Source: Anaerolineae bacterium
Lineage (GTDB): Bacteria; Chloroflexota; Anaerolineae; UBA1429
Assembly: GCA_016928125.1 (NCBI GenBank)
Contig: JAFGLK010000047.1
Coordinates: 1 to 20,690 of the forward strand
Length of the DNA stretch: 20,690 nt
Direction: 5' to 3'
This document shows positions 6,824 through 14,892 of the stretch, in pieces. How positions within the stretch are numbered: the first letter of the stretch is position 1; every line of letters starts with the position of its first letter. Below the pieces are notes generated by a model. It was not told where the DNA came from and searched no databases. It worked only from the letters and a program-made list of their open reading frames with translations. A program made the position numbers and the translations under genes.

Positions 6824-9112
6824 ATGACCAAACAGACGCGCCGCAGGTCGAGCAGCACACGCAGGCGTACGCGAAAGGCGCCTGCTTTCAGCCTGTCCAG
6901 GGAGCAGATCGGTCTGCTCATCGGTTTGGTGTTGCTTTTCCTCGCGCTCTTCACCGTGCTGAGCTTGCTCTCGCAGAATCGTGGCATCCTCACCCAGCGC
7001 TGGCTACAGATCCTACGCGAGGGATTTGGCGTCGGGATCTATGTGGTGCCTTTGGGGCTGGCGGCGCTGGGCCTCTGGTTGGCCATGGTCAGCTCGGGGC
7101 GCAGCGTGCAGGTCTCGCCCCTGCGCATTGTAGGCGTGATCCTCCTGGTCTTGTCAGGACTTGGGCTGGCCCATCATCTGGCCGATCCAGCGCGACAAGG
7201 CGATGTCACCCGTTTGGGCGGGCGAGTGGGCGGCCTGTTGAGCGTGAGCCTTACGCTTGCCCTGGGTTGGGCCGGCTCTCTGGTAGCCCTGCTGACAATC
7301 CTGGGCATCGGCCTGTCGCTAGCCCTTGAGGTCGATCTGGCAGAGGTGGCTGCCGATACGGTTGCCTTTCTGAGCCAGGGCATGGCTTGGGTCCAGGAGC
7401 GCTGGCCTACGCGTCGTCGTCGCGCCCGGCCCCCCGTCAGGAGCGCTGCGACCTCAAGTCCGGGCAGCGTTGGACCTCCCCCTGCACCTTCCGCCCAGGT
7501 GCCCTCGGAATCCCGGGCAGCTGCCCCAGACGTACGGTCCATGTTGCCTGAGACAGGCGCGGGCATGGACGAGGCGCTGATCGCTGGCCTGCGAGAGAGC
7601 ATTGGACATCGCTGGTTGCTCCCTGAACTAGAGTCCACACTGGTGGAGCGCGACGAGGCCCAAATGAGCCTGAGCGACATTCGCGAGAAGACCCACATCA
7701 TCGAGGATACCCTGCGCAGCCTCGGCGTGCCCGTGACGGTCGTCGAGGTGAATCCGGGTCCAGTCGTCACTCAATATGGCCTCGAACCGGGCTATGTGGA
7801 GCGCCGTGACCGCAACGGTAAGATCAAGCGCGTCAAAGTCAAGGTCAGCCGTATCTCGGCGCTCTCCAATGATCTGGCCCTGGCATTGGCCGCCGCGCCG
7901 ATCCGCATCGAGACGCCTGTGCCCGGTAAGGGGATCGTCGGCCTGGAAGTTCCCAACATCAACATCGCGACGGTGGGGCTGCGGGGCGTGATAGAGTCCC
8001 CTGAGTTCCGTGCGTTGGCGAGTGCCCATCTCGCGGTGGGGCTGGGGCGGGATGTCTCTGGCACTCCAATTGTGGCCGATCTCGCGGGCCTGCCGCACCT
8101 GTTGATCGCTGGCGCGACCGGATCGGGCAAGAGCGTCTGCATCAATGCACTGATCGCCTGCCTTTTGCTGCGCAATACGCCAGACGATCTCAAGCTTCTG
8201 ATGATCGATCCCAAGCGCGTGGAGCTCTCGCTGTACAATGGCATCCCTCACCTTGTGGCCCCCGTGGTGGTTGAGGTCGATCGCGTGGTCGGCGTACTGA
8301 GCTGGGTGACACGAGAGATGGATCGACGCTACAAGGTGTTCGCCAAGGTCGGTGCTCGCCACATTGCTGCATACAACGAGATGGCCGTGGCACGCGGCGA
8401 GTCGCGCATGCCGCTGATTGTGGTCTTTATCGATGAATTGGCAGACCTCATGATGGTGTCTCCCGACGAAGTCGAGCGCTCGATCTGCCGCATTGCGCAG
8501 CTGGCGCGCGCCACCGGCATCCACTTGGTCATCGCTACACAACGCCCTTCGGTTGACGTGGTCACCGGCCTGATCAAGGCCAACTTTCCGGCGCGCATCA
8601 GTTTTGCCGTATCCTCGAGCGTGGATTCGCGCGTGGTCTTGGACACGCCCGGCGCAGAGAAGCTCTTGGGCCGCGGTGACTGTCTGTATATGGCCCCCGA
8701 TACGGCTCAGCTATTGCGGGTGCAGGGATGCTACGTATCCGATGAGGAACTGCTGCGCCTGGTCGCCGCCTGGAAAGCCCAGCACGTCAAGCGCCGAGAG
8801 GGCCAGACGCCCCTCCCTATGGCGGAAGCGCCCGAGGTGCCCATCATCCAGCAGGCCCTCTGGCCCGAGGTGACGGAGCCCAGGACGGAGTACGAAGGTG
8901 AGGATCCCCTGCTGGGCGATGCCATCACGCTGGTGGTGGAGCACCAGCGCGCCTCCGTCTCGTTTCTGCAGCGCCGCCTGCGCATTGGGTACACGCGCGC
9001 TGGCCGTCTGGTAGACCTGCTCTATGAGAGAGGCGTCATCGGTCCCCCGACGGGCTCGAGCAAGGCTCGAGATGTACTGCTCACCAAGGCGGATCTGGAA
9101 GCCCAGCCCTGA
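6824..9112 (+). CDS. ftsK: FtsK/SpoIIIE family DNA translocase
   Basis: This 762-residue protein pumps double-stranded DNA through the division septum and helps resolve chromosome dimers. It begins with a strongly basic segment, then about four membrane helices between residues 35 and 190. A short Pro/Ala/Ser-rich linker follows, then the alpha/beta RecA-like motor with Walker A GATGSGKS (430-437) and Walker B ending in Asp537-Glu538 (VVFIDELADLMM). The gamma winged-helix domain at about 700-762 (SVSFLQRRLRIGYTRAGRLVD) reads orienting sequences such as KOPS or SRS. ATG 6824 is chosen because its N-terminus is basic and a GAGAG lies nearby; GTG 6794 in the same frame is possible but has no ribosome site. 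It is likely the third gene of the UDG-RNase J transcript. Confidence 0.95.
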   Translation: MTKQTRRRSSSTRRRTRKAPAFSLSREQIGLLIGLVLLFLALFTVLSLLSQNRGILTQRWLQILREGFGVGIYVVPLGLAALGLWLAMVSSGRSVQVSPLRIVGVILLVLSGLGLAHHLADPARQGDVTRLGGRVGGLLSVSLTLALGWAGSLVALLTILGIGLSLALEVDLAEVAADTVAFLSQGMAWVQERWPTRRRRARPPVRSAATSSPGSVGPPPAPSAQVPSESRAAAPDVRSMLPETGAGMDEALIAGLRESIGHRWLLPELESTLVERDEAQMSLSDIREKTHIIEDTLRSLGVPVTVVEVNPGPVVTQYGLEPGYVERRDRNGKIKRVKVKVSRISALSNDLALALAAAPIRIETPVPGKGIVGLEVPNINIATVGLRGVIESPEFRALASAHLAVGLGRDVSGTPIVADLAGLPHLLIAGATGSGKSVCINALIACLLLRNTPDDLKLLMIDPKRVELSLYNGIPHLVAPVVVEVDRVVGVLSWVTREMDRRYKVFAKVGARHIAAYNEMAVARGESRMPLIVVFIDELADLMMVSPDEVERSICRIAQLARATGIHLVIATQRPSVDVVTGLIKANFPARISFAVSSSVDSRVVLDTPGAEKLLGRGDCLYMAPDTAQLLRVQGCYVSDEELLRLVAAWKAQHVKRREGQTPLPMAEAPEVPIIQQALWPEVTEPRTEYEGEDPLLGDAITLVVEHQRASVSFLQRRLRIGYTRAGRLVDLLYERGVIGPPTGSSKARDVLLTKADLEAQP

Positions 9113-9160
9113 AGCTGGCCCATCGCCGCCACGATCTCACCATTCCGACTGTTGGAGGTC

Positions 9161-10573
9161 ATGAACAAGGTGCTTACTGATGCGGATATCCAGTCCTTGC
9201 AGATGATTGTGGGCGAGGATAATGTCTCGTTGCGTGGCGCCGATCTCGAGGCGCACTCGGTCGATGAATCGTGGGCGGACCCCCATCTACCCGACGTGGT
9301 CGTGTGGCCTTCGTCAAGCGACGAGGTGGCGGCGATCCTTGCTTACGCCAACGAGCGTGATCTGCCGGTGGTTCCCTGGAGCGGCGGCTCAAGCCTGGAG
9401 GGCAATCCGATTCCCGTACATGGCGGCATCCTGTTGGCCATGTACCGTATGAACCAAGTCCTCGAGATCCGTGAAGAGGACCTGCAGGTGATCGTACAGC
9501 CTGGGGTCATCTATGATGATCTGAACAAGCAACTGCGGCGCCTGGGGATGTTCTTTCCGCCGGCCCCTGGCAGCTCGGATGTGGCCACCATCGGCGGCAT
9601 GGTAGCCAACAACTCGAGCGGCATGCGCGCCGTCAAGTACGGCGTCACCCGCGACTATGTGCTCAAGCTGAAGGTGGTCCTGCCGGATGGGCGCATCCTG
9701 ACAGTCGGCAGCAATGCAAAAAAGTCGACCAGCGGCTACGATCTGAAGAGCCTCTTCATCGGCTCAGAGGGCACGCTGGGTGTGGTCACCGAGATCACCC
9801 TCCGGCTGATGGGCTTCCCCGAGACGGTGGCCGCCGTGGTGGCGGTGTATGATCAGATCGGTGACGCCGCCAACACGGTGTACGAGGCCATCCGCTTCGG
9901 CCTAGACCCCTCGGCCATCGAAATCCTCGACGCGGCGACCGTGCACGTGACCAATCTGCAGCAGGGCTTGTCGCTGCGCGAGAGCCCCACGCTCTTTGTC
10001 GAGTTTCATGGCTCGGAAGCGGGCGTCGAGGAGCAGATTGAGTATCTGCGTGAGCTATGTGAGGAGAACCACTGCACCGATATTCAAGTGGCCATCACGC
10101 CTGAGGAGCGTGAGAGGCTCTGGGCGGCACGCAGCGAGGCTCATGACTCGATCAAGTTCTCTCATCCGGGCGCGATGATGATCGCTGGCGATGTCTGTCT
10201 GCCCATCTCCAAGTTTGTCGATATGGTCGAATTCGTCGGCGATGTGGCCCGGAAGGCCGGATTGCAGATCTATGCCTTTGGGCATGCCGGCGATGGCAAT
10301 CTGCACACCGAAACGATCGCCCGGCGCGACGACCCCGATGAGTTTGCGCGCGGGATAGAGGCCACCAACCAGATCATCGAGCATGCCCTGGCGCTGGGCG
10401 GGACGACGGCCGGCGAGCATGGCGTGGGACTGCTCAAGCGCGATTTTATGGAGCGCGAGCACGGTCCCGCGCTCGCGCTCATGCGGGCCATCAAGGGGAT
10501 CATCGATCCTCGAGGGATCATGAATCCGGGCAAGATTTTTCCGGCCACCGCTCCCATTGAGGAACCGGCCTGA
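9161..10573 (+). CDS. FAD-binding oxidoreductase, GlcD / D-lactate dehydrogenase type
   Basis: The 470-residue protein belongs to the PCMH-type flavoprotein family that oxidises 2-hydroxy acids such as glycolate, D-lactate or D-2-hydroxyglutarate. The FAD-binding half shows VPWSGGSSLEGNPIPVHGG (71-89) and the glycine-rich PGSSDVATIGGMVANNSSG. The C-terminal half shows GHAGDGNLHTE and GEHGVGLLK, the conserved His-containing motifs of the substrate site. Length is normal for GlcD/LldD2-like proteins. Three in-frame starts are close together: TTG 9152, ATG 9161 and GTG 9170. The ribosome site GGAGGT (9154-9159) is too near ATG 9161 but well placed for GTG 9170, so the start may be three codons later. 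It stands between ftsK and rsmG with no sign of a partner FeS subunit. The electron acceptor is unknown. Confidence 0.92.
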   Translation: MNKVLTDADIQSLQMIVGEDNVSLRGADLEAHSVDESWADPHLPDVVVWPSSSDEVAAILAYANERDLPVVPWSGGSSLEGNPIPVHGGILLAMYRMNQVLEIREEDLQVIVQPGVIYDDLNKQLRRLGMFFPPAPGSSDVATIGGMVANNSSGMRAVKYGVTRDYVLKLKVVLPDGRILTVGSNAKKSTSGYDLKSLFIGSEGTLGVVTEITLRLMGFPETVAAVVAVYDQIGDAANTVYEAIRFGLDPSAIEILDAATVHVTNLQQGLSLRESPTLFVEFHGSEAGVEEQIEYLRELCEENHCTDIQVAITPEERERLWAARSEAHDSIKFSHPGAMMIAGDVCLPISKFVDMVEFVGDVARKAGLQIYAFGHAGDGNLHTETIARRDDPDEFARGIEATNQIIEHALALGGTTAGEHGVGLLKRDFMEREHGPALALMRAIKGIIDPRGIMNPGKIFPATAPIEEPA

Positions 10574-10585
10574 AAAGGGCCCGCA

Positions 10586-11371
10586 ATGTCGATGGAACTG
10601 CTCGTCGAGGAGGCGCGGCGCCTGGGATTGACCTTGGATCCCAGGCGCGTTGCCATGTTCGAACGCTACTATCGCGAGCTAGCTAGCTGGAATCAGCGCT
10701 TTAACCTCACTGCCGTCACAGAATACCGACAGGTGCAGCTGCGCCATTTCCTGGACTCTCTCACCTGCCTCCTGGCCATCCCCCAACGTGAAGATCGCCC
10801 TAGAGAGAGTCTCAAGCTCGGCCTCACGATCCCTGACACCGTGCCGCTGCAACGGGGTGCGGAGCCGCTCTGGATCATCGATATCGGCAGTGGGGCGGGC
10901 TTTCCGGGCCTCCCGCTCAAGATCATGATGCCCGAGGCCAAAGTCACGCTGGTCGAGTCGATCGGCAAAAAGGTGACTTTTCTGCGCCACATGATCGAGG
11001 TGCTCGAGTTGGAGCGCATCGAGGTGCTGGCCATGCGAGCGGAAACGGCCGGCCAGCTGCCCGAGCACAGGGAGCGCTATGACATGGTCGTGGCGCGCGC
11101 CGTGGCGCATCTCGCCACGCTGGCCGAGTACTGCCTGCCCTTTTGCCGTATCGGTGGCCGCATGGTGCTGCCCAAAGGCGCGGATGCAAGCAGCGAAGTC
11201 TTCGATTCTCAGACAGCGCTCAAAGCCCTGGGAGGGGTCTCCCTGGCCATCAAGCCCATTTCGATCCCCGAGATCGACACCGAGCGCTACCTCGTGATTG
11301 TGGAAAAGGTAGCCAAAACGCCGGACGCCTATCCGCGCCGGGAAGGTATCCCCTCCAAGAGGCCGCTGTAG
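10586..11371 (+). CDS. rsmG: 16S rRNA (guanine527-N7) methyltransferase RsmG
   Basis: The 261-residue protein methylates G527 of 16S rRNA with SAM. WNQRFNLTAV (35-44) and HFLDSL (54-59) are typical of the RsmG N-terminus. IDIGSGAGFPGLPLK (98-112) is the SAM-binding loop, VARAVA follows, and the C-terminus ends with the diagnostic YPRREGIPSKRPL. A region of about 25 residues (66-93) between the N-terminal helix and the SAM loop is longer than usual. It starts 12 bases after the flavoprotein stop, with only a weak AAAGGG ribosome site, so coupling to that gene is likely. In many bacteria rsmG lies near the replication origin; here it converges on recF-dnaN. Confidence 0.95.
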   Translation: MSMELLVEEARRLGLTLDPRRVAMFERYYRELASWNQRFNLTAVTEYRQVQLRHFLDSLTCLLAIPQREDRPRESLKLGLTIPDTVPLQRGAEPLWIIDIGSGAGFPGLPLKIMMPEAKVTLVESIGKKVTFLRHMIEVLELERIEVLAMRAETAGQLPEHRERYDMVVARAVAHLATLAEYCLPFCRIGGRMVLPKGADASSEVFDSQTALKALGGVSLAIKPISIPEIDTERYLVIVEKVAKTPDAYPRREGIPSKRPL

Positions 11372-11450
11372 CCCTCCTGTGACTGTAGACTCGCCCGCCG
11401 CGTGGTCACAGAGCTTGAGCTACGCCATCCTCGGGAGAGTGGAACTGCGG

Positions 11451-12668
11451 TTATCCAAGAGACGACACCGTGCCATCGGCAATCCGCCAGAGCGTCGCCG
11501 AATCGAGGAAATCGCCGCCGAACGGCCCGCCTGCGAACTGGTCCAGGCTGGTGGTGGTGATCAGCACCTGTTCCGTTCCGCCAAGAGCTTCGAGCAAAAG
11601 CCCTGCACGATGGCGATCGAGCTCTGAGAGCACATCATCGAGAAGCAGTACGGGCTGCTCGCCGCTATGGCGCTGCATCAGGCGTAGCTCGGCCAGTTTG
11701 AGCGCCAGGGCGATCGTTCGCTGTTGGCCCCGCGACCCGTAGGTGGTGGCGTCGACGCCATTGATGGAAAAGCGCAGGTCGTCCCGATGCGGTCCGACGA
11801 GCGTCATGCCTCGCGCGACCTCTTCACGCCTGGCCTCTGCCAGCGCCCGCATCATCGCTTGGGTCAGGCCTTCCACCCGCTCCTCAAGATCGTCCTCAGT
11901 TGGCAGCGTCCCGCCGTCGGCCACCGACGTTTCCGTGAGCGAACTGGAATCGTATTGGAGCGTGAGCAGTTCGCGTCCGCTCGTCAGCGCCTCTTGGACA
12001 TGGCGACTCTCGCAGCCCAGCTGGCCCACGGCCCAGATGCGCCGCGCAAGCACATATCCCCCAAGCTGCGCCATCTGCTGATCCCAATAGGGCAGTTCCT
12101 GCGTCTTGGCCTGGCGCTCTCGGATGCGCTTCAGAAGCGCGTTGCGTTGGCTGATGACTCGATTGTAGCGCGAGAGCGTGCGGCAATAGCGAGGATCGAT
12201 CTGGCACAGGGTCACGTCCAGATAGCGACGGCGCCCGGAGGGGGGGCCCGAGATCAGTCGCACGTCCTCGGGTAGAAAGAGCACGACTTTGAGCTGGCCA
12301 ATGACATCCATGGCGCGACGTGGGACACCATCCAGGCGGATCTGGCGTCGGAATGTGGTCTTGGTATTCCCGTTGACGCCCACCTCCTTGACCATCGTCA
12401 CGGCCAGAACGTGCTCCTCAGAACCACATACAAAGGCCCCATCGACTTGGGCAAAGGGGATCGGCTCGCGGTCGGCGTTCCAGTTGATCAACTCGCGATC
12501 GGAGGTGGCCAGGGGCGATTTGGTCGTAGCCAGGTAGTAGATCACCTCGAGCAGGTTGGTTTTGCCTTGGGCGTTCTCTCCCTCGAAAACATTCACACGC
12601 GCCGGGAGATCCAACTCCAGACGCGTGTAATTGCGATAATTGGTGAGCGACAGATGCCTCAGGCGCAT
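11451..12668 (-). CDS. recF: DNA replication and repair protein RecF
   Basis: The 405-residue ATPase is the SMC-like RecF, which with RecO and RecR loads RecA at single-strand gaps. The N-terminus LRHLSLTNYRNY is typical, followed by Walker A GENAQGKT (30-37). The ABC signature appears as YGSRGQQRTIALALKLAE and Walker B as PVLLLDDVLSELD. It is slightly longer than the usual 360-370 residues, with a loop of extra acidic sequence near the middle. It starts nine bases after dnaN and has no clear ribosome site, so translation is probably coupled. The gap to rsmG (11372-11450) contains no convincing terminator, only a seven-base inverted repeat with a long loop (11377-11383 and 11405-11411). Confidence 0.95.
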   Translation of the reverse strand: MRLRHLSLTNYRNYTRLELDLPARVNVFEGENAQGKTNLLEVIYYLATTKSPLATSDRELINWNADREPIPFAQVDGAFVCGSEEHVLAVTMVKEVGVNGNTKTTFRRQIRLDGVPRRAMDVIGQLKVVLFLPEDVRLISGPPSGRRRYLDVTLCQIDPRYCRTLSRYNRVISQRNALLKRIRERQAKTQELPYWDQQMAQLGGYVLARRIWAVGQLGCESRHVQEALTSGRELLTLQYDSSSLTETSVADGGTLPTEDDLEERVEGLTQAMMRALAEARREEVARGMTLVGPHRDDLRFSINGVDATTYGSRGQQRTIALALKLAELRLMQRHSGEQPVLLLDDVLSELDRHRAGLLLEALGGTEQVLITTTSLDQFAGGPFGGDFLDSATLWRIADGTVSSLG

Positions 12669-12677
12669 TGAGACGGC

Positions 12678-13811
12678 CTAGCGCGCGACATGCATCGGCA
12701 TCACGATATGCACAAAGTCGGTCCCGCCGACGGGCCGGAGGACGCCCGGGCTGGATGCGTTACGTGTCTCGAGTGTCACCTGGGCGACATCCACCACGCT
12801 CAGGGCATCGATCAGGTAGCGGGCGTTGAACGCGATCTCGACCGGTTCGCCAGCGATGGTCGCGTCGAGTTCGCTGACATTGTCGCCATACTCGGTGGAC
12901 GTGGCCGAGATGATCAGGCGGCCGATATCAGTGTCCCCATTGGGGATCACCTGCATACGCACGATATTGGCTGCATCGCGGGCGAAAATGAACGCCATGC
13001 GGATAGCCTGCAACAGCTCGGCGGTATTGACCGTGATCTTGGTGTTGGAGCTGGTCGGGATGATCTGCTTATAGTCGGGAAAGTTGCCCTCGACCAATTG
13101 AGAGACCAGGTCGATGTCGCTGAGGCGGAAAAAGACCTGGTTGCGGTTGGGGGCGATGATGATCTCGATGGGCTCTTCCTGATCGCCACTGATGCGCCGT
13201 AGTTCCTGCAGGGCGCGCGCAGGAATGATGACGCTCATGGCGCTCTCGGGTCCCTCTTCCAAGGGGCCGGAGCTGACCGAAAGGCGATAGCCATCCGCGG
13301 CGGCGAAGGTCAGGCCTTCGGGCGCGAGTTGGGCCAACACCCCAGTGAGAACAGGTCGGCTTTCGTCGGTCGCGGCCGCAAAGGCTACCTGATCGATCAT
13401 CTGGCGCAAGAGGCCCGGATCGACCCTTACACGATGATTCTCGCCGGGCACCAGGATGAGCGGAAATTCCTGCGCATCGATGCCTTTGATGTTGGCCTCA
13501 TAGCGGCCACACTTGACGTTGAGCGTCTGGGTGCGCGTGATCAGCTCCAAATCGAGGCGTTCAGCAGGCAGCGAACTGACAAAGTCCGACAAGAGGCGCG
13601 CGGGCACCGTCGTGGCCCCTTCCTGATCCACCTGGGCGCCAATCCAGCAGTTGACGCCGATCTCAAGGTTGGTGGCCGACAGCTTGAGCCGCGACTCGTC
13701 TGTGGTGAGCAGAATGTTGGCCAGTACGGGCAGCGTACTGCGCGTGGCAACGGCCCGACCCACAATCGAGAGCCCTCTGGAAAGGTTCTCTTGCATACAG
13801 GAGACTTTCAT
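12678..13811 (-). CDS. dnaN: DNA polymerase III beta subunit (sliding clamp)
   Basis: The 377-residue protein is the ring-shaped processivity clamp. It reads as three consecutive clamp domains, with typical segments LSRGLSIVGRAVATRSTLPVL near the start, DGYRLSV in the middle, EGNFPDYKQIIP near 240 and the final hydrophobic MPMHVAR. Length is normal. AGGAGGG (13820-13826 on the plus strand) lies eight bases before the ATG, and a strong promoter lies upstream. dnaN is followed immediately by recF, as in many bacteria, but dnaA is not upstream; an LPxTG protein gene ending in a terminator occupies that place. The clamp is the expected partner of the QLSLF tail on the uracil-DNA glycosylase in this window. 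Confidence 0.97.
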   Translation of the reverse strand: MKVSCMQENLSRGLSIVGRAVATRSTLPVLANILLTTDESRLKLSATNLEIGVNCWIGAQVDQEGATTVPARLLSDFVSSLPAERLDLELITRTQTLNVKCGRYEANIKGIDAQEFPLILVPGENHRVRVDPGLLRQMIDQVAFAAATDESRPVLTGVLAQLAPEGLTFAAADGYRLSVSSGPLEEGPESAMSVIIPARALQELRRISGDQEEPIEIIIAPNRNQVFFRLSDIDLVSQLVEGNFPDYKQIIPTSSNTKITVNTAELLQAIRMAFIFARDAANIVRMQVIPNGDTDIGRLIISATSTEYGDNVSELDATIAGEPVEIAFNARYLIDALSVVDVAQVTLETRNASSPGVLRPVGGTDFVHIVMPMHVAR

Positions 13812-13844
13812 TGGCGCGCCCTCCTCATGACGAACTGTGACCAG

Positions 13845-13873
13845 AGTATAGGTTCAACCTCGGCCGACGTCAA
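13845..13873 (-). promoter_or_regulatory. Sigma-70-type promoter for dnaN-recF
   Basis: On the minus strand TTGACG (13868-13873) is separated by exactly 17 bases from TATACT (13845-13850). RNA would begin about 30 bases before the dnaN ATG. This promoter lies between the upstream gene's terminator and dnaN, so dnaN and recF form an independent unit. Confidence 0.8.
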
Positions 13874-13895
13874 CCGGACCAAGGCAGGCCGAGAG

Positions 13896-13931
13896 GCAAA
13901 AGAAGCGTAGCGGAAACCGTCCCGCTACGCT
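13896..13931 (-). terminator. Intrinsic terminator of the LPxTG protein gene
   Basis: AGCGTAGCGG (13904-13913 on the plus strand) pairs perfectly with CCGCTACGCT (13922-13931) across an eight-base loop. Read on the minus strand, the stem is followed by TTCTTTTG. It lies 30 bases past the stop of the secreted protein gene. Confidence 0.8.
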
Positions 13932-13960
13932 CATGGCTGACTCCTCTCGGTTGTCGTGCG

Positions 13961-14761
13961 CTAGCGCTTTCTCAACACCCGCGCGCCGGTAAGGCCTAGC
14001 GCCGCGAGACCGAACACAGCACCGAACAGCGGCAGCAGACTGCCAGCGCCAGTATCGGGCAAGCGGTCCCCGTCCTTGGGAGCGGGCGGCCTGGGACCAG
14101 ATGGGGCTGGGGCGCCTCTGCCAGGATCTGGACCCAGCAGGCTCACAGCATCGATGTTGATTCGCGCCTCTTGGCCCGTGGTGGGAAACTTTTTCCAGGC
14201 CCGGATAAAGATGGTCAACCTGTTCGTCGTGGGCGTGACACCGTGCGCATAGCTCTGAAAGAGGCCTGGCTTATCCAGCGGGAACTCGGCCCAGCGATCC
14301 ATCTCTTCCCAATCGGTCATCGCCCAGGGGTCTGTACGTCCCTCGTAGTCATAGGCGATCTCGACCCGATAGTTGTAGTTAGAGTCGTACTGGTTGCCTT
14401 CCGTGCTGCGCACCATACCATAGAAGCTGAACATGTAGCGCTCCCCTGGCACCACAGGCACCACCTGGTAGATGCCTGCATAGCGGTCCGCATCGCTCCC
14501 CGTAAAGCCCAAAGTGTGGATGGTGATCAGTTGCGAGACCATCCCATCATAGACTACGCTCTCCGAGGTGTCCGCCCGGTAACCGTAGGCGGCGTTTCCT
14601 CCATTGTTGAAGGCCTGCCAACTTGAGCCCACCCCATTCACAAACTCGCCCTCAAAGCTGCCGTTTCTGACCACATTGATCGACGCCGCCAAGGCAGGCA
14701 CGGCAACCAGCAGCAAGCTGACCAGGATGAGCAGGGTCATGGCTATCCATCGTCTTCTCAT
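13961..14761 (-). CDS. Secreted LPxTG-anchored protein with carbohydrate-binding-like domain
   Basis: The 266-residue protein starts with a clear signal peptide (MRRRW, then a hydrophobic stretch ending in VPALA near residue 25). The mature part begins with NVVRNGSFEGEF and has IYQVVPVVPGERYMFSFYG, a pattern of galactose-binding-like/CBM4_9 beta-sandwich domains found in extracellular proteins. A Pro/Gly-rich linker then leads to LPDTG (234-238), a hydrophobic helix and the basic tail RVLRKR. This is a cell-wall sorting signal, implying attachment by a sortase, or at least membrane anchoring. Its ribosome site GGGGGAGGA, its own promoter and a terminator make it a single-gene unit. The ligand is unknown, and no sortase gene is in the window. 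Confidence 0.82.
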   Translation of the reverse strand: MRRRWIAMTLLILVSLLLVAVPALAASINVVRNGSFEGEFVNGVGSSWQAFNNGGNAAYGYRADTSESVVYDGMVSQLITIHTLGFTGSDADRYAGIYQVVPVVPGERYMFSFYGMVRSTEGNQYDSNYNYRVEIAYDYEGRTDPWAMTDWEEMDRWAEFPLDKPGLFQSYAHGVTPTTNRLTIFIRAWKKFPTTGQEARINIDAVSLLGPDPGRGAPAPSGPRPPAPKDGDRLPDTGAGSLLPLFGAVFGLAALGLTGARVLRKR

Positions 14762-14818
14762 GGGCGCTCCTCCCCCTTCCGATCGGGACTACATGCCTCC
14801 GAACAAACCCACGCACAC

Positions 14819-14847
14819 ATTATAGCCACCGATGAAAATCCCTTCAA
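14819..14847 (-). promoter_or_regulatory. Sigma-70-type promoter for the LPxTG protein gene
   Basis: On the minus strand TTGAAG (14842-14847), a 17-base spacer and a perfect TATAAT (14819-14824) form a strong promoter. The start would be near 14812, giving a leader of about 50 bases ending in GGGGGAGGAGCGCCC before the ATG. Confidence 0.78.
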
Positions 14848-14892
14848 GTCCAATGATCAGACAAAAGCGCAAGCAGCAGAGCGTCCTCGAAA

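Noticed and set aside
7628..8542. Long open frame of 304 codons on the minus strand inside ftsK
   Set aside because: It is antisense to well-conserved FtsK sequence, His/Asp/Arg-rich in the way GC-rich shadow frames are, and matches no family.
11377..11411. Inverted repeat CTGTGAC / GTCACAG as a terminator between rsmG and recF
   Set aside because: The loop is 21 bases long and no T run follows on either strand, so I cannot support a terminator call.
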